From contig NZ_LUTP01000019.1 in NCBI RefSeq assembly GCF_002111585.1, positions 1 to 64,000 on the forward strand: a stretch of DNA of 64,000 nucleotides, given 5' to 3'. The notes under the pieces are model-generated. The model did not search any database, had not been told where the DNA came from, and was given only the letters and a program-made list of their open reading frames with translations. Source of the DNA: Lonsdalea iberica (GTDB taxonomy: Bacteria > Pseudomonadota > Gammaproteobacteria > Enterobacterales > Enterobacteriaceae). The first letter of the stretch is position 1; each line of letters starts with the position of its first letter. Shown one piece after another: positions 38,662 through 50,887 of this stretch. The position numbers and the translations under genes are program-made.

Positions 38662-38690
38662 AAAGCCGCCTTCACAGAAGGCGGCTTTTT
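38662..38690 (+). terminator. Strong hairpin at the end of the IS remnant
   Basis: A 12-base stem AAAGCCGCCTTC / GAAGGCGGCTTT with a three-base loop is followed by TTT. Just before it CCCCCT / AGGGGG (38637-38652) forms a second small stem. Such subterminal hairpins are typical of IS200/IS605 ends, and this one would also act as a terminator. Confidence 0.72.
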
Positions 38691-38738
38691 GTGGCCGGCA
38701 TGAGGTGAGCTGAAACCTCATAAGACAACAAATTTTAT

Positions 38739-39830
38739 TTAGACGTTAAACAAGAAGTTCATGATGTCGCCGTCTTTCACGATGTACTCTTTACCTTCTG
38801 AACGCATTTTGCCGGCTTCTTTAGCGCCTTGCTCACCTTTGTAGGTGATGAAGTCTTCATAAGCGATAGTCTGGGCACGGATGAAGCCTTTTTCGAAGTC
38901 GGTATGGATTTTACCGGCGGCCTGTGGGGCAGTGGCGCCGACAGGGATGGTCCATGCGCGTACTTCTTTTACGCCAGCGGTGAAGTAGGTTTGTAAGTTC
39001 AGCAGCTCGTAGCCTGCGCGAATCACGCGGTTCAGGCCCGGTTCTTCCAGTCCCAGCTCCGCCATGAACTCGTCGCGTTCTTCATCATCCAGCTCGGCGA
39101 TATCCGCTTCAACGGCGGCACAAACGGCAACGACGACAGAGCCTTCTTTCGCGGCGATTTCACGCACTTGATCCAGGTATGGGTTGTTTTCGAACCCGTC
39201 TTCATTGACGTTGGCGATGTACATCGTCGGTTTCAACGTCAGGAAGCTCAGATAACGGATCGCGGCTTTTTCTTCGTCGCTCAGGTCAATCGCGCGCAGC
39301 ATACCGGCGTTTTCCAGCTGTGGCAGGCATTTTTCCAGTGCTGCCAGCTCAGCTTTAGCGTCTTTATCGCCGCCTTTAGCTTTTTTCTGGATGCGGTGGA
39401 TAGCGCGTTCGCAGGTGTCCAGGTCGGACAACGCCAGTTCGGTATTGATGACGTCGATGTCATCAGCCGGATCGACTTTGTTGTTCACGTGGATGATGTT
39501 GTCGTTTTCAAAACAACGAACAACATGGCCGATCGCTTCAGTTTCACGAATATTGGTCAGGAACTGGTTGCCCAGACCTTCGCCCTTAGAGGCGCCTTTA
39601 ACCAGACCGGCAATATCCACGAATTCCATCGTGGTAGGCAGCGTACGCTGCGGTTTGACGATCTCCGCCAGTTTGTCCAGACGCGGATCCGGCATCGGTA
39701 CTACGCCGGTGTTCGGTTCGATGGTACAAAACGGGAAGTTGGCCGCATCAATACCTGCTTTAGTCAACGCGTTGAAGAGGGTGGATTTACCCACATTAGG
39801 CAGCCCAACAATACCGCATTTGAATCCCAT
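38739..39830 (-). CDS. ychF: Ribosome-associated ATPase YchF (OLA1 family)
   Basis: A 363-residue Obg-like P-loop protein, identical in length to E. coli YchF. The P-loop is [15 protein letters not shown], followed by FPFCTIEPN (switch I), [20 protein letters not shown] (G3 and switch II) and IANVNEDG, where the G4 motif NxxE replaces NKxD and explains the ATP preference of this family. The C-terminal TGS-type domain ends with [17 protein letters not shown]. It binds ribosomes and is involved in stress responses. Same strand as pth, 121 bases downstream of it, as in E. coli. Confidence 0.97.
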   Translation of the reverse strand: MGFKCGIVGLPNVGKSTLFNALTKAGIDAANFPFCTIEPNTGVVPMPDPRLDKLAEIVKPQRTLPTTMEFVDIAGLVKGASKGEGLGNQFLTNIRETEAIGHVVRCFENDNIIHVNNKVDPADDIDVINTELALSDLDTCERAIHRIQKKAKGGDKDAKAELAALEKCLPQLENAGMLRAIDLSDEEKAAIRYLSFLTLKPTMYIANVNEDGFENNPYLDQVREIAAKEGSVVVAVCAAVEADIAELDDEERDEFMAELGLEEPGLNRVIRAGYELLNLQTYFTAGVKEVRAWTIPVGATAPQAAGKIHTDFEKGFIRAQTIAYEDFITYKGEQGAKEAGKMRSEGKEYIVKDGDIMNFLFNV

Positions 39831-39951
39831 GTTTATATCACCTTAAATAACTTGTTAATCAAACTGTTAACGCAACAGCCCGTTTGAATATGAAAATGAC
39901 GCCCAATTATACACACATGCAGGAGCGTTATGCGATTGACCCTGTCAAACC

Positions 39952-40539
39952 TTATGACGCCTTGAAGGCATGCAGCCGATTCATGGCCTTGACCATGCCT
40001 TCGCCCAGCATTATTTCGGTGCAGCGTAGCGCTTCATCAATGGACTGATCGATGAGGGTTTGTTCACTGACAGGCGGTTTGCCCAGAACGAAACCGACCA
40101 CTTTGTTTCTGTCGCCCGGATGGCCGATGCCGATACGCAGTCGGTGGAAGTTCGGGTTATTCCCCAGCTTGCTGATGATATCTTTCAACCCATTGTGGCC
40201 TCCGTGGCCGCCGCCCAGTTTTAATTTGGCGACGCCGGGCAACAGGTCTAGTTCGTCGTGTGCGACCAGAATTTCATCAGATTGGATGCGGTAAAAGGTC
40301 GCCATTGCCGCCACAGCCTTGCCGCTGAGATTCATAAAGGTGGTCGGCACCAGCAATCGAACATCCTGACCAGCAAGTGTCAGGCGTGATGTGTAGCCGA
40401 AAAATTTGCTTTCTTCTTTAAGCGGCTGGCGGTGGGATTCAGCCAAACGGTCTATATACCAGGCGCCTGCGTTGTGGCGGGTAGCCGCATATTCAGCACC
40501 CGGATTCGCCAGCCCCACAATCAGTTTGATACTGCTCAC
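39952..40539 (-). CDS. pth: Peptidyl-tRNA hydrolase
   Basis: A 195-residue enzyme that releases tRNA from drop-off peptidyl-tRNAs. The family residues are visible: Asn10 in [20 protein letters not shown] (catalytic His near 20 in RHNAG), the FMNLSGKAV segment with the conserved Asn, HDELDLLPG with the conserved Asp, and [12 protein letters not shown] with His and Asn. The length is normal (194 in E. coli). It lies upstream of ychF on the same strand. Confidence 0.97.
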   Translation of the reverse strand: MSSIKLIVGLANPGAEYAATRHNAGAWYIDRLAESHRQPLKEESKFFGYTSRLTLAGQDVRLLVPTTFMNLSGKAVAAMATFYRIQSDEILVAHDELDLLPGVAKLKLGGGHGGHNGLKDIISKLGNNPNFHRLRIGIGHPGDRNKVVGFVLGKPPVSEQTLIDQSIDEALRCTEIMLGEGMVKAMNRLHAFKAS

Positions 40540-40832
40540 GATACTTTTCCAGATAGGGCGTTACGCCAGTAACGCTGATGTCAGAGACAAATAACAGGCT
40601 CGCTAGTTTACACGCAGGGAGAGGGGATCACCAATATCACGCCGGCCGCGGGAGGCATAAAGCCGCCGTTTCATCGGACTATGAAAAGAAATTGTAGGTG
40701 GGGTGACTATTTTTTATTCACTTTCTGTGATCGTTTACGCAACGGTAATTGGCGTAGCACCTATAATTTTAACTAATAAGAGGGCGTGCAACGACATCCC
40801 CGTTATCTGTTAATCCTTTTCAGGAGGTGGGT

Positions 40833-41105
40833 ATGAAACGCAAACATGCAGTGATGACAGGAAATCTGCTGATGAGTGTTGGCCTTGTGCTGATGGTCGC
40901 CAGCGTCGGCTATGCCATCGTCAGCCAGTTGCCGGGATGGCATCTGCCAGGTTCGGGCCGCTATTTGGATTTGATGGGAATCTTTTCCGGCGCGATTGTC
41001 TGGCTTATCGGCGCACGGCTTGGCGGTAGAGATACGATATCGGACCGCTATTGGTGGGTTAAACATTTCGATAAACGCTGCCGTCGCACAGAACGTCTTC
41101 CCTAA
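40833..41105 (+). CDS. ychH: YchH family stress-induced inner-membrane protein
   Basis: A 90-residue DUF2583 protein with two membrane segments (about residues 8-30 and 45-65) and the conserved C-terminal DRYWWVKHFDKRCRRTER. It resembles E. coli YchH (92 residues), which is linked to stress and biofilm behaviour in the literature. The start is the ATG at 40833, with AGGAGG just upstream. It lies between pth and prs and is convergent with prs, as in E. coli. Confidence 0.93.
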   Translation: MKRKHAVMTGNLLMSVGLVLMVASVGYAIVSQLPGWHLPGSGRYLDLMGIFSGAIVWLIGARLGGRDTISDRYWWVKHFDKRCRRTERLP

Positions 41106-41132
41106 CGGTTCGTCCACCTAAGTCGAACCAAC

Positions 41133-41163
41133 AAAAAAGCCATCGGAAAACCGATGGCTTTTG
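41133..41163. terminator. Bidirectional terminator between ychH and prs
   Basis: AAAAAAGCCATCGG, a short AAAA loop and CCGATGGCTTTT form a stem of 8 or more pairs, with A-runs on one side and T-runs on the other. It can therefore serve both convergent genes. Confidence 0.9.
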
Positions 41164-41185
41164 CTGACATCACTGACGTGAACGA

Positions 41186-42217
<1,032 letters not shown>

Positions 42218-42218
42218 T

Positions 42219-42245
42219 TAAAACACCACTGATGCCGGTGGTTTT
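42219..42245 (-). terminator. Hairpin between ispE and prs
   Basis: On the minus strand ACCAC / GTGGT arms with an 8-9-base loop follow the ispE stop codon directly and precede TTTTAA. It is a modest terminator that probably lets part of the ispE transcript run on into prs. Confidence 0.55.
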
Positions 42246-43118
42246 TTAGCGACCCTCGGGTAGTCCGGAAAGCGTTCGTTGCAAGGGGGATACATTAGCA
42301 CCGCGAGCAATAAAACCGTTTAAATTTTCCGGGGCTTGGTCGAGCACCTGACGAGCAGCAGACTCGGTGTCGAACTCTGCAAACACACAAGCGCCTGTGC
42401 CGGTCAAACGCGCCGGGGCGTATTCTAACAGCCATGAAAGAAGCTGTTCAACCTCACGAAAACGTTTTCTTGCTACAGGTTCACAATCATTGGCGAAGGG
42501 ATAAGCCAATAGTGATGGCAATGTGCGCACTGGGGTATCACGTTTTAGATCGGGATCGTTGAAGATCTCGGGTGTTGAAATGCTGATGCCGGGGTGGGCG
42601 ACCAAATACCATTTTTCTGCCGGTTCGACGAACGTCAACGCTTCGCCGACGCCTTCCGCGAACGCTGCGTGACCACGAATAAACACCGGTACATCGGCGC
42701 CCAGTCGTAAGCCCAGCTCAGCCAGCGTGTCGGGTGACAATCCGCATTGCCATAAATAATTTAGCGCGACCAGCACGGTGGCGGCGTTTGACGAACCGCC
42801 GCCCAAACCACCGCCCATCGGCAACCGTTTATCAATAGCGATTTCCGCACCGAGACACGGGAGACCCCGCTGACGGCAATGCGCTTGCAGCAATTTGGCC
42901 GCTCGAACGATGAGATTCTGCTCAACGGGAACGCCATTCATTTCCGTCAGAAGCGTGATCGCTTCACCCGCATGCGGCGTGATGGTTAATGTATCGCCGT
43001 AATCCAGGAACTGAAACAGCGTCTGCAGATCGTGATAACCGTCTGGCCGGCGCCCGGTGATATAGAGAAACAAATTCAGTTTGGCCGGAGATGGCCAGCT
43101 CATTTTATGCGTGGACAT
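42246..43118 (-). CDS. ispE: 4-diphosphocytidyl-2-C-methyl-D-erythritol kinase
   Basis: A GHMP kinase of 290 residues in the MEP isoprenoid pathway. The N-terminus [23 protein letters not shown] carries the substrate-binding Lys and Asn. The ATP loop is [23 protein letters not shown], written here across residues about 95-117, and the C-terminal [11 protein letters not shown] is the third GHMP motif. It starts 3 bases after the lolB stop codon, so lolB-ispE is an operon, as in E. coli. Confidence 0.97.
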   Translation of the reverse strand: MSTHKMSWPSPAKLNLFLYITGRRPDGYHDLQTLFQFLDYGDTLTITPHAGEAITLLTEMNGVPVEQNLIVRAAKLLQAHCRQRGLPCLGAEIAIDKRLPMGGGLGGGSSNAATVLVALNYLWQCGLSPDTLAELGLRLGADVPVFIRGHAAFAEGVGEALTFVEPAEKWYLVAHPGISISTPEIFNDPDLKRDTPVRTLPSLLAYPFANDCEPVARKRFREVEQLLSWLLEYAPARLTGTGACVFAEFDTESAARQVLDQAPENLNGFIARGANVSPLQRTLSGLPEGR

Positions 43119-43121
43119 GGC

Positions 43122-43742
43122 TTACTGAACCTTCCAGTTATCCATTCTGAGCTTGATGCGCTGTTCGCCCTGACTCAGCTCGAGGCTTTTCGGCATCGGC
43201 ATGATGCTATCGGTGTACTGCTGATACTTGACGTTCCAGCTCTGCCCGCTCTGTTGATAGGTCACGGTGTGTAGCAAATAGTGTTGGTCGAGCGTGAACT
43301 GCTGGGCGTCGCCGGGCAGGCCGACAATCCATTGACGCAGGTTGTTCATCGGGATATCCATACCGGTCAACTGGCGGACCATCTCTTCAGCATCTTTACC
43401 TGCATAACGTTTTCCCTGACCGTCGGTAATCTGAACGCTATCCGGCTGTGCTTTCAACTCCAGTTCGGTACTGCCAAGAGGGTTAGTCAGGAGCAGGCGA
43501 TAGTTCTGCTCAGAGGTTTGTTGCCAGAAAAAGCGGGCATAAAGTTTTTGCCTATCTGAAATATAGGCAAAAGATCCCCGAGTTTCGTATTGGCTTAAAT
43601 GTTGTACTTTTTGCTCATGCTGCCGCCACTGCGGAGAGGTCGGGCTTTGCCCGGGCAACTCGGGCTGTCGCGTACTACAGGCCGTGAGCAAAAGACCCGC
43701 GAGAGGCAGTAATTGCAGGCCACGGACAAGTTTTTTTGACAT
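43122..43742 (-). CDS. lolB: Outer-membrane lipoprotein LolB
   Basis: LolB accepts lipoproteins from LolA and inserts them into the outer membrane. The 206-residue precursor has a signal with lipobox LLTAC followed by Ser, which fits outer-membrane sorting. The mature domain contains [35 protein letters not shown], and the C-terminal [19 protein letters not shown] typical of LolB. It is divergent from hemA (209-base gap) and upstream of ispE, the conserved arrangement. Confidence 0.96.
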   Translation of the reverse strand: MSKKLVRGLQLLPLAGLLLTACSTRQPELPGQSPTSPQWRQHEQKVQHLSQYETRGSFAYISDRQKLYARFFWQQTSEQNYRLLLTNPLGSTELELKAQPDSVQITDGQGKRYAGKDAEEMVRQLTGMDIPMNNLRQWIVGLPGDAQQFTLDQHYLLHTVTYQQSGQSWNVKYQQYTDSIMPMPKSLELSQGEQRIKLRMDNWKVQ

Positions 43743-43951
43743 GGATTTGGCGTCCTTAGAAACAGGGATGATGCGGGATAAGGTGTCACGCTAGCGGGCT
43801 TCAGGTTTATCGTCAATCATTGTTATTGCTGTCGAAAAATGACCAACCGCCGTATTGGGGGCATATTCCGTCACTTTTCTTGAATGGTGGCTTCAAGTAG
43901 AATGCCCCCACAGATGAAGTCCATACTAATATCGGTATTACTCGAAGACTC

Positions 43952-45208
43952 ATGACCCTGCTCGCGCTTGGCATCAATCATAAAACGGCTCCGGTTTCTT
44001 TGCGTGAACGCATCGTGTTCTCGCAGGACACTCTCGGGGCAGCGCTGCACAGCCTGTTACAGCAACCGCTAATACAGGGTGGGGTACTGCTATCCACCTG
44101 TAATCGTACTGAACTCTACCTGAGCGTGGACGCTGAAGAGAATCGGCGTGAACAGCTCGTCCACTGGCTGTGCGAGTATCATCACCTTAGCGCGGAAGAC
44201 GTGCGCAAGAGTCTCTATTGGCATGAGGGCAATGCGGCCGTCAGCCATCTCATGCGTGTCGCCAGCGGGCTAGACTCACTCGTCCTTGGCGAGCCTCAAA
44301 TCCTGGGCCAGGTCAAAAAAGCGTTTGCCGAATCACAGCGTGAACGTTCATTGTCAGGCGATTTGGAACGTCTATTCCAAAAATCCTTTACCGTTGCGAA
44401 ACGCGTTCGTACTGAGACGGATATCGGCGCCAGCGCTGTATCTGTGGCCTTTGCCGCCTGTACGCTGGCGCGTCAGATTTTTGAATCGTTGTCCGAGGTG
44501 AATGTCCTGTTGATCGGCGCGGGCGAAACAATCGAGCTGGTCGCGCGTCATTTACGTGAACACCAGGTCAAGCGGATGTGGATCGCCAATCGTACGCGTG
44601 AGCGAGCACAGTTTTTGGCCAGCGAAGTGGGCGCGGAAGTCATCGCGCTCAGCGAACTGGACGGACAGCTGGCTCAGGCGGATATCGTCATTAGCTCCAC
44701 GGCCAGCACGTTGCCGATTGTGGGGAAAGGGATGATGGAGCGCACGCTCAAGGTGAGGCGTAATCGACCTATGCTGATGGTCGATATTGCCGTGCCGCGC
44801 GATATCGAGCCTGAAGTTGGCAAATTGCCCAACGTTTATCTATACAGCGTGGACGATCTCCATGCAATCGTGCAGCAGAATCTGGCCCAGCGCAAAGCCG
44901 CCGCTGTGCAGGCTGAATCAATCGTGCAACAAGAAAGCTCGGAGTTTATGGGTTGGATGCGTGCGCAAACGGCGGTGGAAACCATCCGCGACTACCGCTC
45001 TCAGGCGGATACATTGCGCGAGGAAATGACCGCTAAAGCGATGGCGGCCATTCAGCAAGGCGGGGACGTGGAAGCGATTGTTCAAGAGCTCACGCATCGG
45101 CTGACCAACCGTCTAATTCATGCCCCAACCATCTCTCTTCAGCAGGCTGCTCGCGACGGCGATCAAGATCGTTTGCAAATTTTGCGTGACAGCCTTGGCT
45201 TGAACTAG
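43952..45208 (+). CDS. hemA: Glutamyl-tRNA reductase
   Basis: The first enzyme of the C5 haem pathway, reducing glutamyl-tRNA to glutamate-1-semialdehyde. The 418-residue protein shows [16 protein letters not shown], the catalytic Cys in [12 protein letters not shown] (about residue 50), [13 protein letters not shown], the NADPH loop [16 protein letters not shown] and the dimerisation helix at the C-terminus. The length equals E. coli HemA (418). It begins the hemA-prfA-prmC-sirB1-kdsA run. Confidence 0.98.
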   Translation: MTLLALGINHKTAPVSLRERIVFSQDTLGAALHSLLQQPLIQGGVLLSTCNRTELYLSVDAEENRREQLVHWLCEYHHLSAEDVRKSLYWHEGNAAVSHLMRVASGLDSLVLGEPQILGQVKKAFAESQRERSLSGDLERLFQKSFTVAKRVRTETDIGASAVSVAFAACTLARQIFESLSEVNVLLIGAGETIELVARHLREHQVKRMWIANRTRERAQFLASEVGAEVIALSELDGQLAQADIVISSTASTLPIVGKGMMERTLKVRRNRPMLMVDIAVPRDIEPEVGKLPNVYLYSVDDLHAIVQQNLAQRKAAAVQAESIVQQESSEFMGWMRAQTAVETIRDYRSQADTLREEMTAKAMAAIQQGGDVEAIVQELTHRLTNRLIHAPTISLQQAARDGDQDRLQILRDSLGLN

Positions 45209-45255
45209 CATTCTTCTCACCCTTTTTCGATTAACGACAGGATATAACACCACGC

Positions 45256-46338
45256 ATGAAGCCTTCTATTGTTGCCAAACTGGAAGCACTGCAAGAACGC
45301 CATGAAGAGGTCCAGGCGCTGTTGGGCGATCCCGGCGTTATCGCCGATATGGACCGTTTTCGTGCGTTGTCTCGGGAGTATGCTCAACTGACCGACATTA
45401 CCCGTTGTTTTCAGCGTTGGCAGCAAACGCAGGAGGATATCGCCACCGCGGAAGCAATGCTGGACGATCCTGAAATGCGAGAAATGGCGCAGGACGAGCT
45501 GAGCGAAGCCAAATCCGCAGGCGACGAGCTGGAACAGCAACTGCAGGTTCTCCTGTTGCCGAAAGATCCTGACGACGACCGCAGCTGTTATCTCGAAATT
45601 CGTGCCGGCACTGGCGGCGATGAAGCCGCGATTTTCGCCGGCGACCTGTTCCGCATGTATAGCCGCTATGCCGAGTCTCGACGTTGGAAGGTGGAAATGG
45701 TCAGCGCCAGCGACGGCGAGCATGGCGGTTACAAAGAGGTCATCGCCAAAGTGGTCGGTGACGGCGCATACGGGCAACTGAAGTTTGAGTCCGGCGGCCA
45801 TCGCGTGCAGCGTGTGCCCGCAACTGAATCTCAGGGGCGGATCCACACCTCCGCCTGCACGGTAGCCGTCATGCCGGAAGTGCCTGAAGCCGAACTGCCG
45901 GAAATCAACCCGTCGGATTTGCGCATTGATACCTTCCGCTCATCCGGCGCGGGCGGTCAGCACGTTAACACCACTGATTCCGCTATCCGCATCACGCATA
46001 TTCCAACCGGCATCGTCGTTGAGTGTCAGGATGAGCGCTCGCAGCACAAAAACAAAGCCAAAGCGCTTTCCGTGCTGGGCGCGCGCATCCGTGCCGCAGA
46101 AGTACAAAAACGCCAGCAGGAAGAGGCATCGACGCGCCGTAACCTGTTGGGCAGCGGTGACCGTTCCGACCGTAACCGTACCTACAACTTCCCGCAGGGG
46201 CGCGTTACCGACCACCGTATCAATCTGACCTTATATCGACTGGATGAAGCGATGGAAGGCAAATTGGACATGCTGATCCAGCCGATTGTGCAGGAATACC
46301 AGGCTGACCAACTGGCTGCATTGTCCGAGCAAGAGTAA
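45256..46338 (+). CDS. prfA: Peptide chain release factor 1
   Basis: RF1 reads UAA and UAG and triggers peptide release. The 360-residue protein has the PxT-type recognition motif region ([23 protein letters not shown], in part) and the catalytic GGQ loop in [18 protein letters not shown]. The length is that of E. coli (360). It starts 47 bases after hemA. Its stop overlaps the prmC start by one base (TAATG), and PrmC methylates the Gln of this GGQ motif, so the coupling is functional. Confidence 0.98.
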   Translation: MKPSIVAKLEALQERHEEVQALLGDPGVIADMDRFRALSREYAQLTDITRCFQRWQQTQEDIATAEAMLDDPEMREMAQDELSEAKSAGDELEQQLQVLLLPKDPDDDRSCYLEIRAGTGGDEAAIFAGDLFRMYSRYAESRRWKVEMVSASDGEHGGYKEVIAKVVGDGAYGQLKFESGGHRVQRVPATESQGRIHTSACTVAVMPEVPEAELPEINPSDLRIDTFRSSGAGGQHVNTTDSAIRITHIPTGIVVECQDERSQHKNKAKALSVLGARIRAAEVQKRQQEEASTRRNLLGSGDRSDRNRTYNFPQGRVTDHRINLTLYRLDEAMEGKLDMLIQPIVQEYQADQLAALSEQE

Positions 46339-47171
46339 TGGATTATCAACGCTGGCTGCAGCAGGCCATCCAACGGTTGCAGGATAGTGACAGCCCCCGG
46401 CGCGATGCGGAAATCCTGATCGAGTTTGCCACGGGAAAAGCGCGTACTTTTATCCTGGCGTTTGGTGAAACCCTGTTGTCGGAGACAGAGCGGCTACAAC
46501 TGACTCAACTACTGGAACGGCGTGTTGCCGGTGAGCCGATCGCCTACCTCACCGGCCAAAAAGAGTTTTGGTCGCTGCCGCTCACTGTTTCACCCGCCAC
46601 GCTCATACCGCGTCCTGATACGGAGTGCCTGGTCGAACAGGTGTTGAAGTTTCTCCCTGTAGGATCTGCCGACATACTGGATTTGGGAACAGGCACCGGG
46701 GCCATCGCGTTGGCTATCGCCAGCGAGCGTCCGGATTGCCGTGTGCAGGGGGTTGATGTCCAGCCCGATGCGGTGACGTTGGCGAAGGAAAATGCGCAAC
46801 GATTAGGTATCCGCAATGTTTCTTTTACTCAGGGAAGCTGGTTTTCCGGAGTGACAGGCCAGCGCTTCTCCGCCATCGTTAGTAACCCCCCCTATATAGA
46901 CGCTGAAGATTTTCATTTGTCGCAAGGCGACGTGCGTTTTGAACCGAGTAGCGCGCTGATCTCGGGCGATGCCGGCTTGGCCGATCTGCGTGTGATTATC
47001 ACTGAATCTGCCCAGTATCTGCTGCCGGGAGGCGGGTTGCTGTTGGAGCATGGCTGGCAGCAGGGCCGCGCCGTCCGTGATTTGCTAGAACAGCATGGTT
47101 TTATCCGGGTTGAAACCTGTAAAGACTACGGTGGCAATGAGCGCGTTTCTCTGGGGTTTCGGCCTGAATGA
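46338..47171 (+). CDS. prmC: Release factor glutamine methyltransferase
   Basis: PrmC (HemK) uses S-adenosylmethionine to methylate the Gln of the GGQ motif of RF1 and RF2. The 277-residue protein has a helical N-terminal domain, the SAM motif ILDLGTGTGAIALAIA and the catalytic motif IVSNPPYIDAEDF. The length matches E. coli (277). Translation is coupled to prfA. Confidence 0.98.
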   Translation: MDYQRWLQQAIQRLQDSDSPRRDAEILIEFATGKARTFILAFGETLLSETERLQLTQLLERRVAGEPIAYLTGQKEFWSLPLTVSPATLIPRPDTECLVEQVLKFLPVGSADILDLGTGTGAIALAIASERPDCRVQGVDVQPDAVTLAKENAQRLGIRNVSFTQGSWFSGVTGQRFSAIVSNPPYIDAEDFHLSQGDVRFEPSSALISGDAGLADLRVIITESAQYLLPGGGLLLEHGWQQGRAVRDLLEQHGFIRVETCKDYGGNERVSLGFRPE

Positions 47172-47421
47172 CCTACCTTTGTCACTGAACGCTGACAAAG
47201 TGATACACATCACGCATTTTGCCTGTCTCTCACCGTGGAATGCTGGCTGAGAGAGGACCCGTTTGGCATAATTGCTTACCTTCTGCCTCGCGTCCGAGGG
47301 TTGTGACACCCGTGACGACGACAGTCGATTAGCAGGATAGCGTTACTGTTTGACCTTGGTGGGCCTGCTATCAATGAAAATGCTGGATTTTCACCAAGTT
47401 ACCTATGCTGATGGAATACCT

Positions 47422-48231
47422 ATGAGTGCTATTGCCGATTTCGAATTCAACCGCTCACCGTTGAGTGAAGGGGTAATCTTAGTTTCCCAGGAAATACGCT
47501 GTGACTTCTCCGCGACGGAAGTACGACGAAATCTGCAACACCTTGTCGATGAGGCTCGCTTGGCCATCCCGACTCATCTTGGCCCGGAACAAAAGCTGGA
47601 AAAACTGATTGCGCTGTTTTTCGGTGATTGGGGGTTCGGCGGCGCCAGCGGCGTGTACCGCCTGTCAGACGTGTTATGGCTCGATAAAGTCCTCTCTACA
47701 CGTCAGGGGATGCCGGTTTCACTGGGCATTATTTTCATGCATATCGCTCAGCACATTGATCTGCCGTTAATGCCAGTTATTTTCCCGACCCAGTTCATTA
47801 TCCGCGCCGACTGGCTGGATGACGAAATGTGGCTTATCAATCCGCTTAACGGCGATACGTTGAGTGAACACGTGCTTGATGTCTGGCTGAAAGGGAACAT
47901 CGGCCCTTCAACGCGCCTGTTGGATGAGGATCTGGACGAAGCGGAAAACGTGATGATTGTCCGCAAACTCCTAGATACGATGAAAATCGCGCTGATGGAA
48001 GAAAAACAAATGGAGCTCGCGCTGCGCGCCTGCGAAGCCGTGCTGCTATTCGACCCGGAAGACCCTTACGAGATTCGGGATCGGGGATTGATCTATGCTC
48101 AGCTCGATTGTGACCACATTGCGCTGTCTGATCTGAGCTACTTTGTAGAACACTGTCCAGAAGACCCCGTCAGTGAGATGATCAAAGTGCAAATACACTC
48201 CATCGAACAAAAAGACATTGTGTTGCATTAA
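47422..48231 (+). CDS. sirB1: SirB1 (YchA) family protein
   Basis: A 269-residue protein, the same length as E. coli YchA/SirB1. A transglutaminase-like N-terminal domain (LEKLIALFFGDWGFGG, RQGMPVSLGIIFMHIA, PVIFPTQFIIRA) is followed by a TPR-like C-terminal part (MELALRACEAVLLFDPEDPYEIRDRG). The biochemical role is uncertain. I chose the ATG at 47422 (MSAIADFEF) because it reproduces the family start; the frame is open to 47350. In E. coli ychQ (sirB2) lies between prmC and sirB1; the 250 bases here leave no room for it, so it is absent. Confidence 0.93.
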   Translation: MSAIADFEFNRSPLSEGVILVSQEIRCDFSATEVRRNLQHLVDEARLAIPTHLGPEQKLEKLIALFFGDWGFGGASGVYRLSDVLWLDKVLSTRQGMPVSLGIIFMHIAQHIDLPLMPVIFPTQFIIRADWLDDEMWLINPLNGDTLSEHVLDVWLKGNIGPSTRLLDEDLDEAENVMIVRKLLDTMKIALMEEKQMELALRACEAVLLFDPEDPYEIRDRGLIYAQLDCDHIALSDLSYFVEHCPEDPVSEMIKVQIHSIEQKDIVLH

Positions 48232-48266
48232 CTGCGAATTTGGTTTTTTGATTTATCCGACATTAA

Positions 48267-49130
<864 letters not shown>

Positions 49131-49153
49131 GTTCTCATCATATGCATGTTACG

Positions 49154-49183
49154 AAGCCCGCCAATTAATAGCGGGCTTTTTAC
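49154..49183 (+). terminator. Rho-independent terminator after kdsA
   Basis: The stem AAGCCCGC / GCGGGCTT with a short A+T-rich loop is followed by TTTT-A. It lies 24 bases past the kdsA stop codon. Confidence 0.92.
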
Positions 49184-49428
49184 TTTCTAAAACGGCTACC
49201 TTTAGTTACAACATGCTTTTTGCTACATTTAAAAAAAGTCACACTAAACATCAGTATATTGACTTATTCAGGCAGGATGAGAAAGATGCGATGCTCACCC
49301 TTCGTGCGAGGAATACACAAGAGTCGCGCTGCTTTTTTATCTAAAAACGATGCCGATAATTCGATGGGTATTGAGAGGGACAAAGCAACGGGATACCGAC
49401 TAATAGCCGATATCCCGTCAGGAGAGCG

Positions 49429-50379
49429 TTATTTGTAGAGGTCGGCGCTAATCGTGTAGCGATCGGCGTTGTCCTGCCACTCTTTGGTGATGTGATAGTA
49501 CTTTGCGCCTTTATCAGCAGCACGTTTGGCGATGGCTTCAGTCATCTCCGTCGGCGTGCTGAACCGACCGCGAATGCTCACGGAGTCGAATGGCACCATC
49601 TGCGCCGCCGTCGCGTTGTTCAGTTCCTGAATACGATTACCGTCTCTTGTCGTCACCGTATAACGCGGACCGACGGTGGAGGATTGCGTCTGGAAGAAGT
49701 TGCCGACATTGCTGCTCAGACTGGAAGAGGTCGCCACGCCAGGGATTTCCACGCGTTTAGCCGTTTCTCCGCCTGCGGCCAGCGCCGCTTTACCGGCCTG
49801 GGAATCGGCAGGGATGACGTCCGGGCTCTGAACAAGGCGTTTAGCCGCCTCTTTCTTATAGATGAAGGCGGTGATGTTTTGGCTGTTGCCTCGGGAATTG
49901 ATATCCACCTGGCGAACAATGAAGAATGAATAAGCGGCTTTACGCCGGGCCGCTTCGCCAATCGACGCCGCAACGTCTAGTTGCGTTGGGAAATAACCGC
50001 TGACAGTAACCGTGTCAAAGGGCTCCAACTGCGACGCCTCATTTTTTGGCAGCTCTTTTACGCCGCTGAATTCGCGATAGGTTGTGACGTCGGAAACTTT
50101 AGGCGCATCATTATGGTACAGGTCAACCGTCACCGCCCAGCGACCGCCATTAACCTCGGCCGTGCTCTGGATGTAAAACGCATCCGCGCCTTTTTCGTCG
50201 GCACGTTTAGATGCATCAGCAGCAGCTTCATAGATGGCGTTGTAACGACCCATAAAAGTGATACGTTCAAAAGGTTTGACGGCTGCGGCTTTTTCCGGAG
50301 TCAGTTCCTGCGCAGACTGCGCGGAAAACGCTAATATGGAGAGGAGGGTGGATGCAATAACGCGAGTTCTCAGCTTCAT
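49429..50379 (-). CDS. ydgH: YdgH family periplasmic protein with three DUF1471 repeats
   Basis: A 316-residue secreted protein. The signal is KLRTRVIASTLLSILAFSAQSA with cleavage after QSA. Three copies of the YhcN/BhsA-type DUF1471 fold follow: about residues 36-90 (PFERITFMGRYNAIYEAAADAS), 118-175 (PFDTVTVSGYFPTQLDVAASI) and 260-315 (PFDSVSIRGRFSTPTEMTEAI), each with the F(D/E)xVTxxGxF start. E. coli YdgH has the same three-repeat layout. The function is unclear; relatives respond to stress and affect biofilms. It is divergent from pntA, as in E. coli. Confidence 0.92.
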   Translation of the reverse strand: MKLRTRVIASTLLSILAFSAQSAQELTPEKAAAVKPFERITFMGRYNAIYEAAADASKRADEKGADAFYIQSTAEVNGGRWAVTVDLYHNDAPKVSDVTTYREFSGVKELPKNEASQLEPFDTVTVSGYFPTQLDVAASIGEAARRKAAYSFFIVRQVDINSRGNSQNITAFIYKKEAAKRLVQSPDVIPADSQAGKAALAAGGETAKRVEIPGVATSSSLSSNVGNFFQTQSSTVGPRYTVTTRDGNRIQELNNATAAQMVPFDSVSIRGRFSTPTEMTEAIAKRAADKGAKYYHITKEWQDNADRYTISADLYK

Positions 50380-50887
50380 AAAAAAATCCTTTCGCCTGGC
50401 GCAGTACGGTTGATTCGAATAGGCACAACTATGTGTTAGCCGCCGATTATGTCACGTAATAATCCCCAGTGCTTCAGCATTTTAAAGCCGAAGTACTCAC
50501 CTATTCATCGATTGGAAAGAGGAGGGCAAACGAGGAGTTAAAGACAACTCCAAAACCTCAGCCAATCATCACAGTTTTTTATCAGTATTCCCCGCCAATC
50601 ACCGCGACTATCGGCTGATTTTGTGAACAAATCGAAAATAATTCTCTGACGATTATGTTAAGGAATGTAGGGCTCTGGACGCCGCGGACGCGAAAAATCG
50701 AGGTTTGGCTCGCCCTCTCCGGGGTTTTAGACCAAAATTATTTTACGAGTGGATCATTACTCCCATTTTCAGTAGGTTATAACGGCATTTATCGAAAAGT
50801 TCGAGGGTATGAACTTACGCGATAAATAATTCTTCAGGTAAATCATTATAACAACCTTCGTTAAATATGAGCGAAAAGGGATTCCCT
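50380..50887. other. Divergent intergenic region ydgH-pntA
   Basis: About 500 bases, A+T-rich toward pntA. An inverted repeat GGAGTT...AACTCC (50532-50549) is visible, without a T-run. The promoters of ydgH and pntAB must lie here but I cannot fix their boxes. No open frame or RNA gene is supported. Confidence 0.4.

Noticed and set aside
38412..38708. 98-codon open frame taken as a separate small gene
   Set aside because: Only its first part matches the IS200/IS605 transposase; the rest is out of frame and crosses the end hairpin. Treated as part of the IS remnant.
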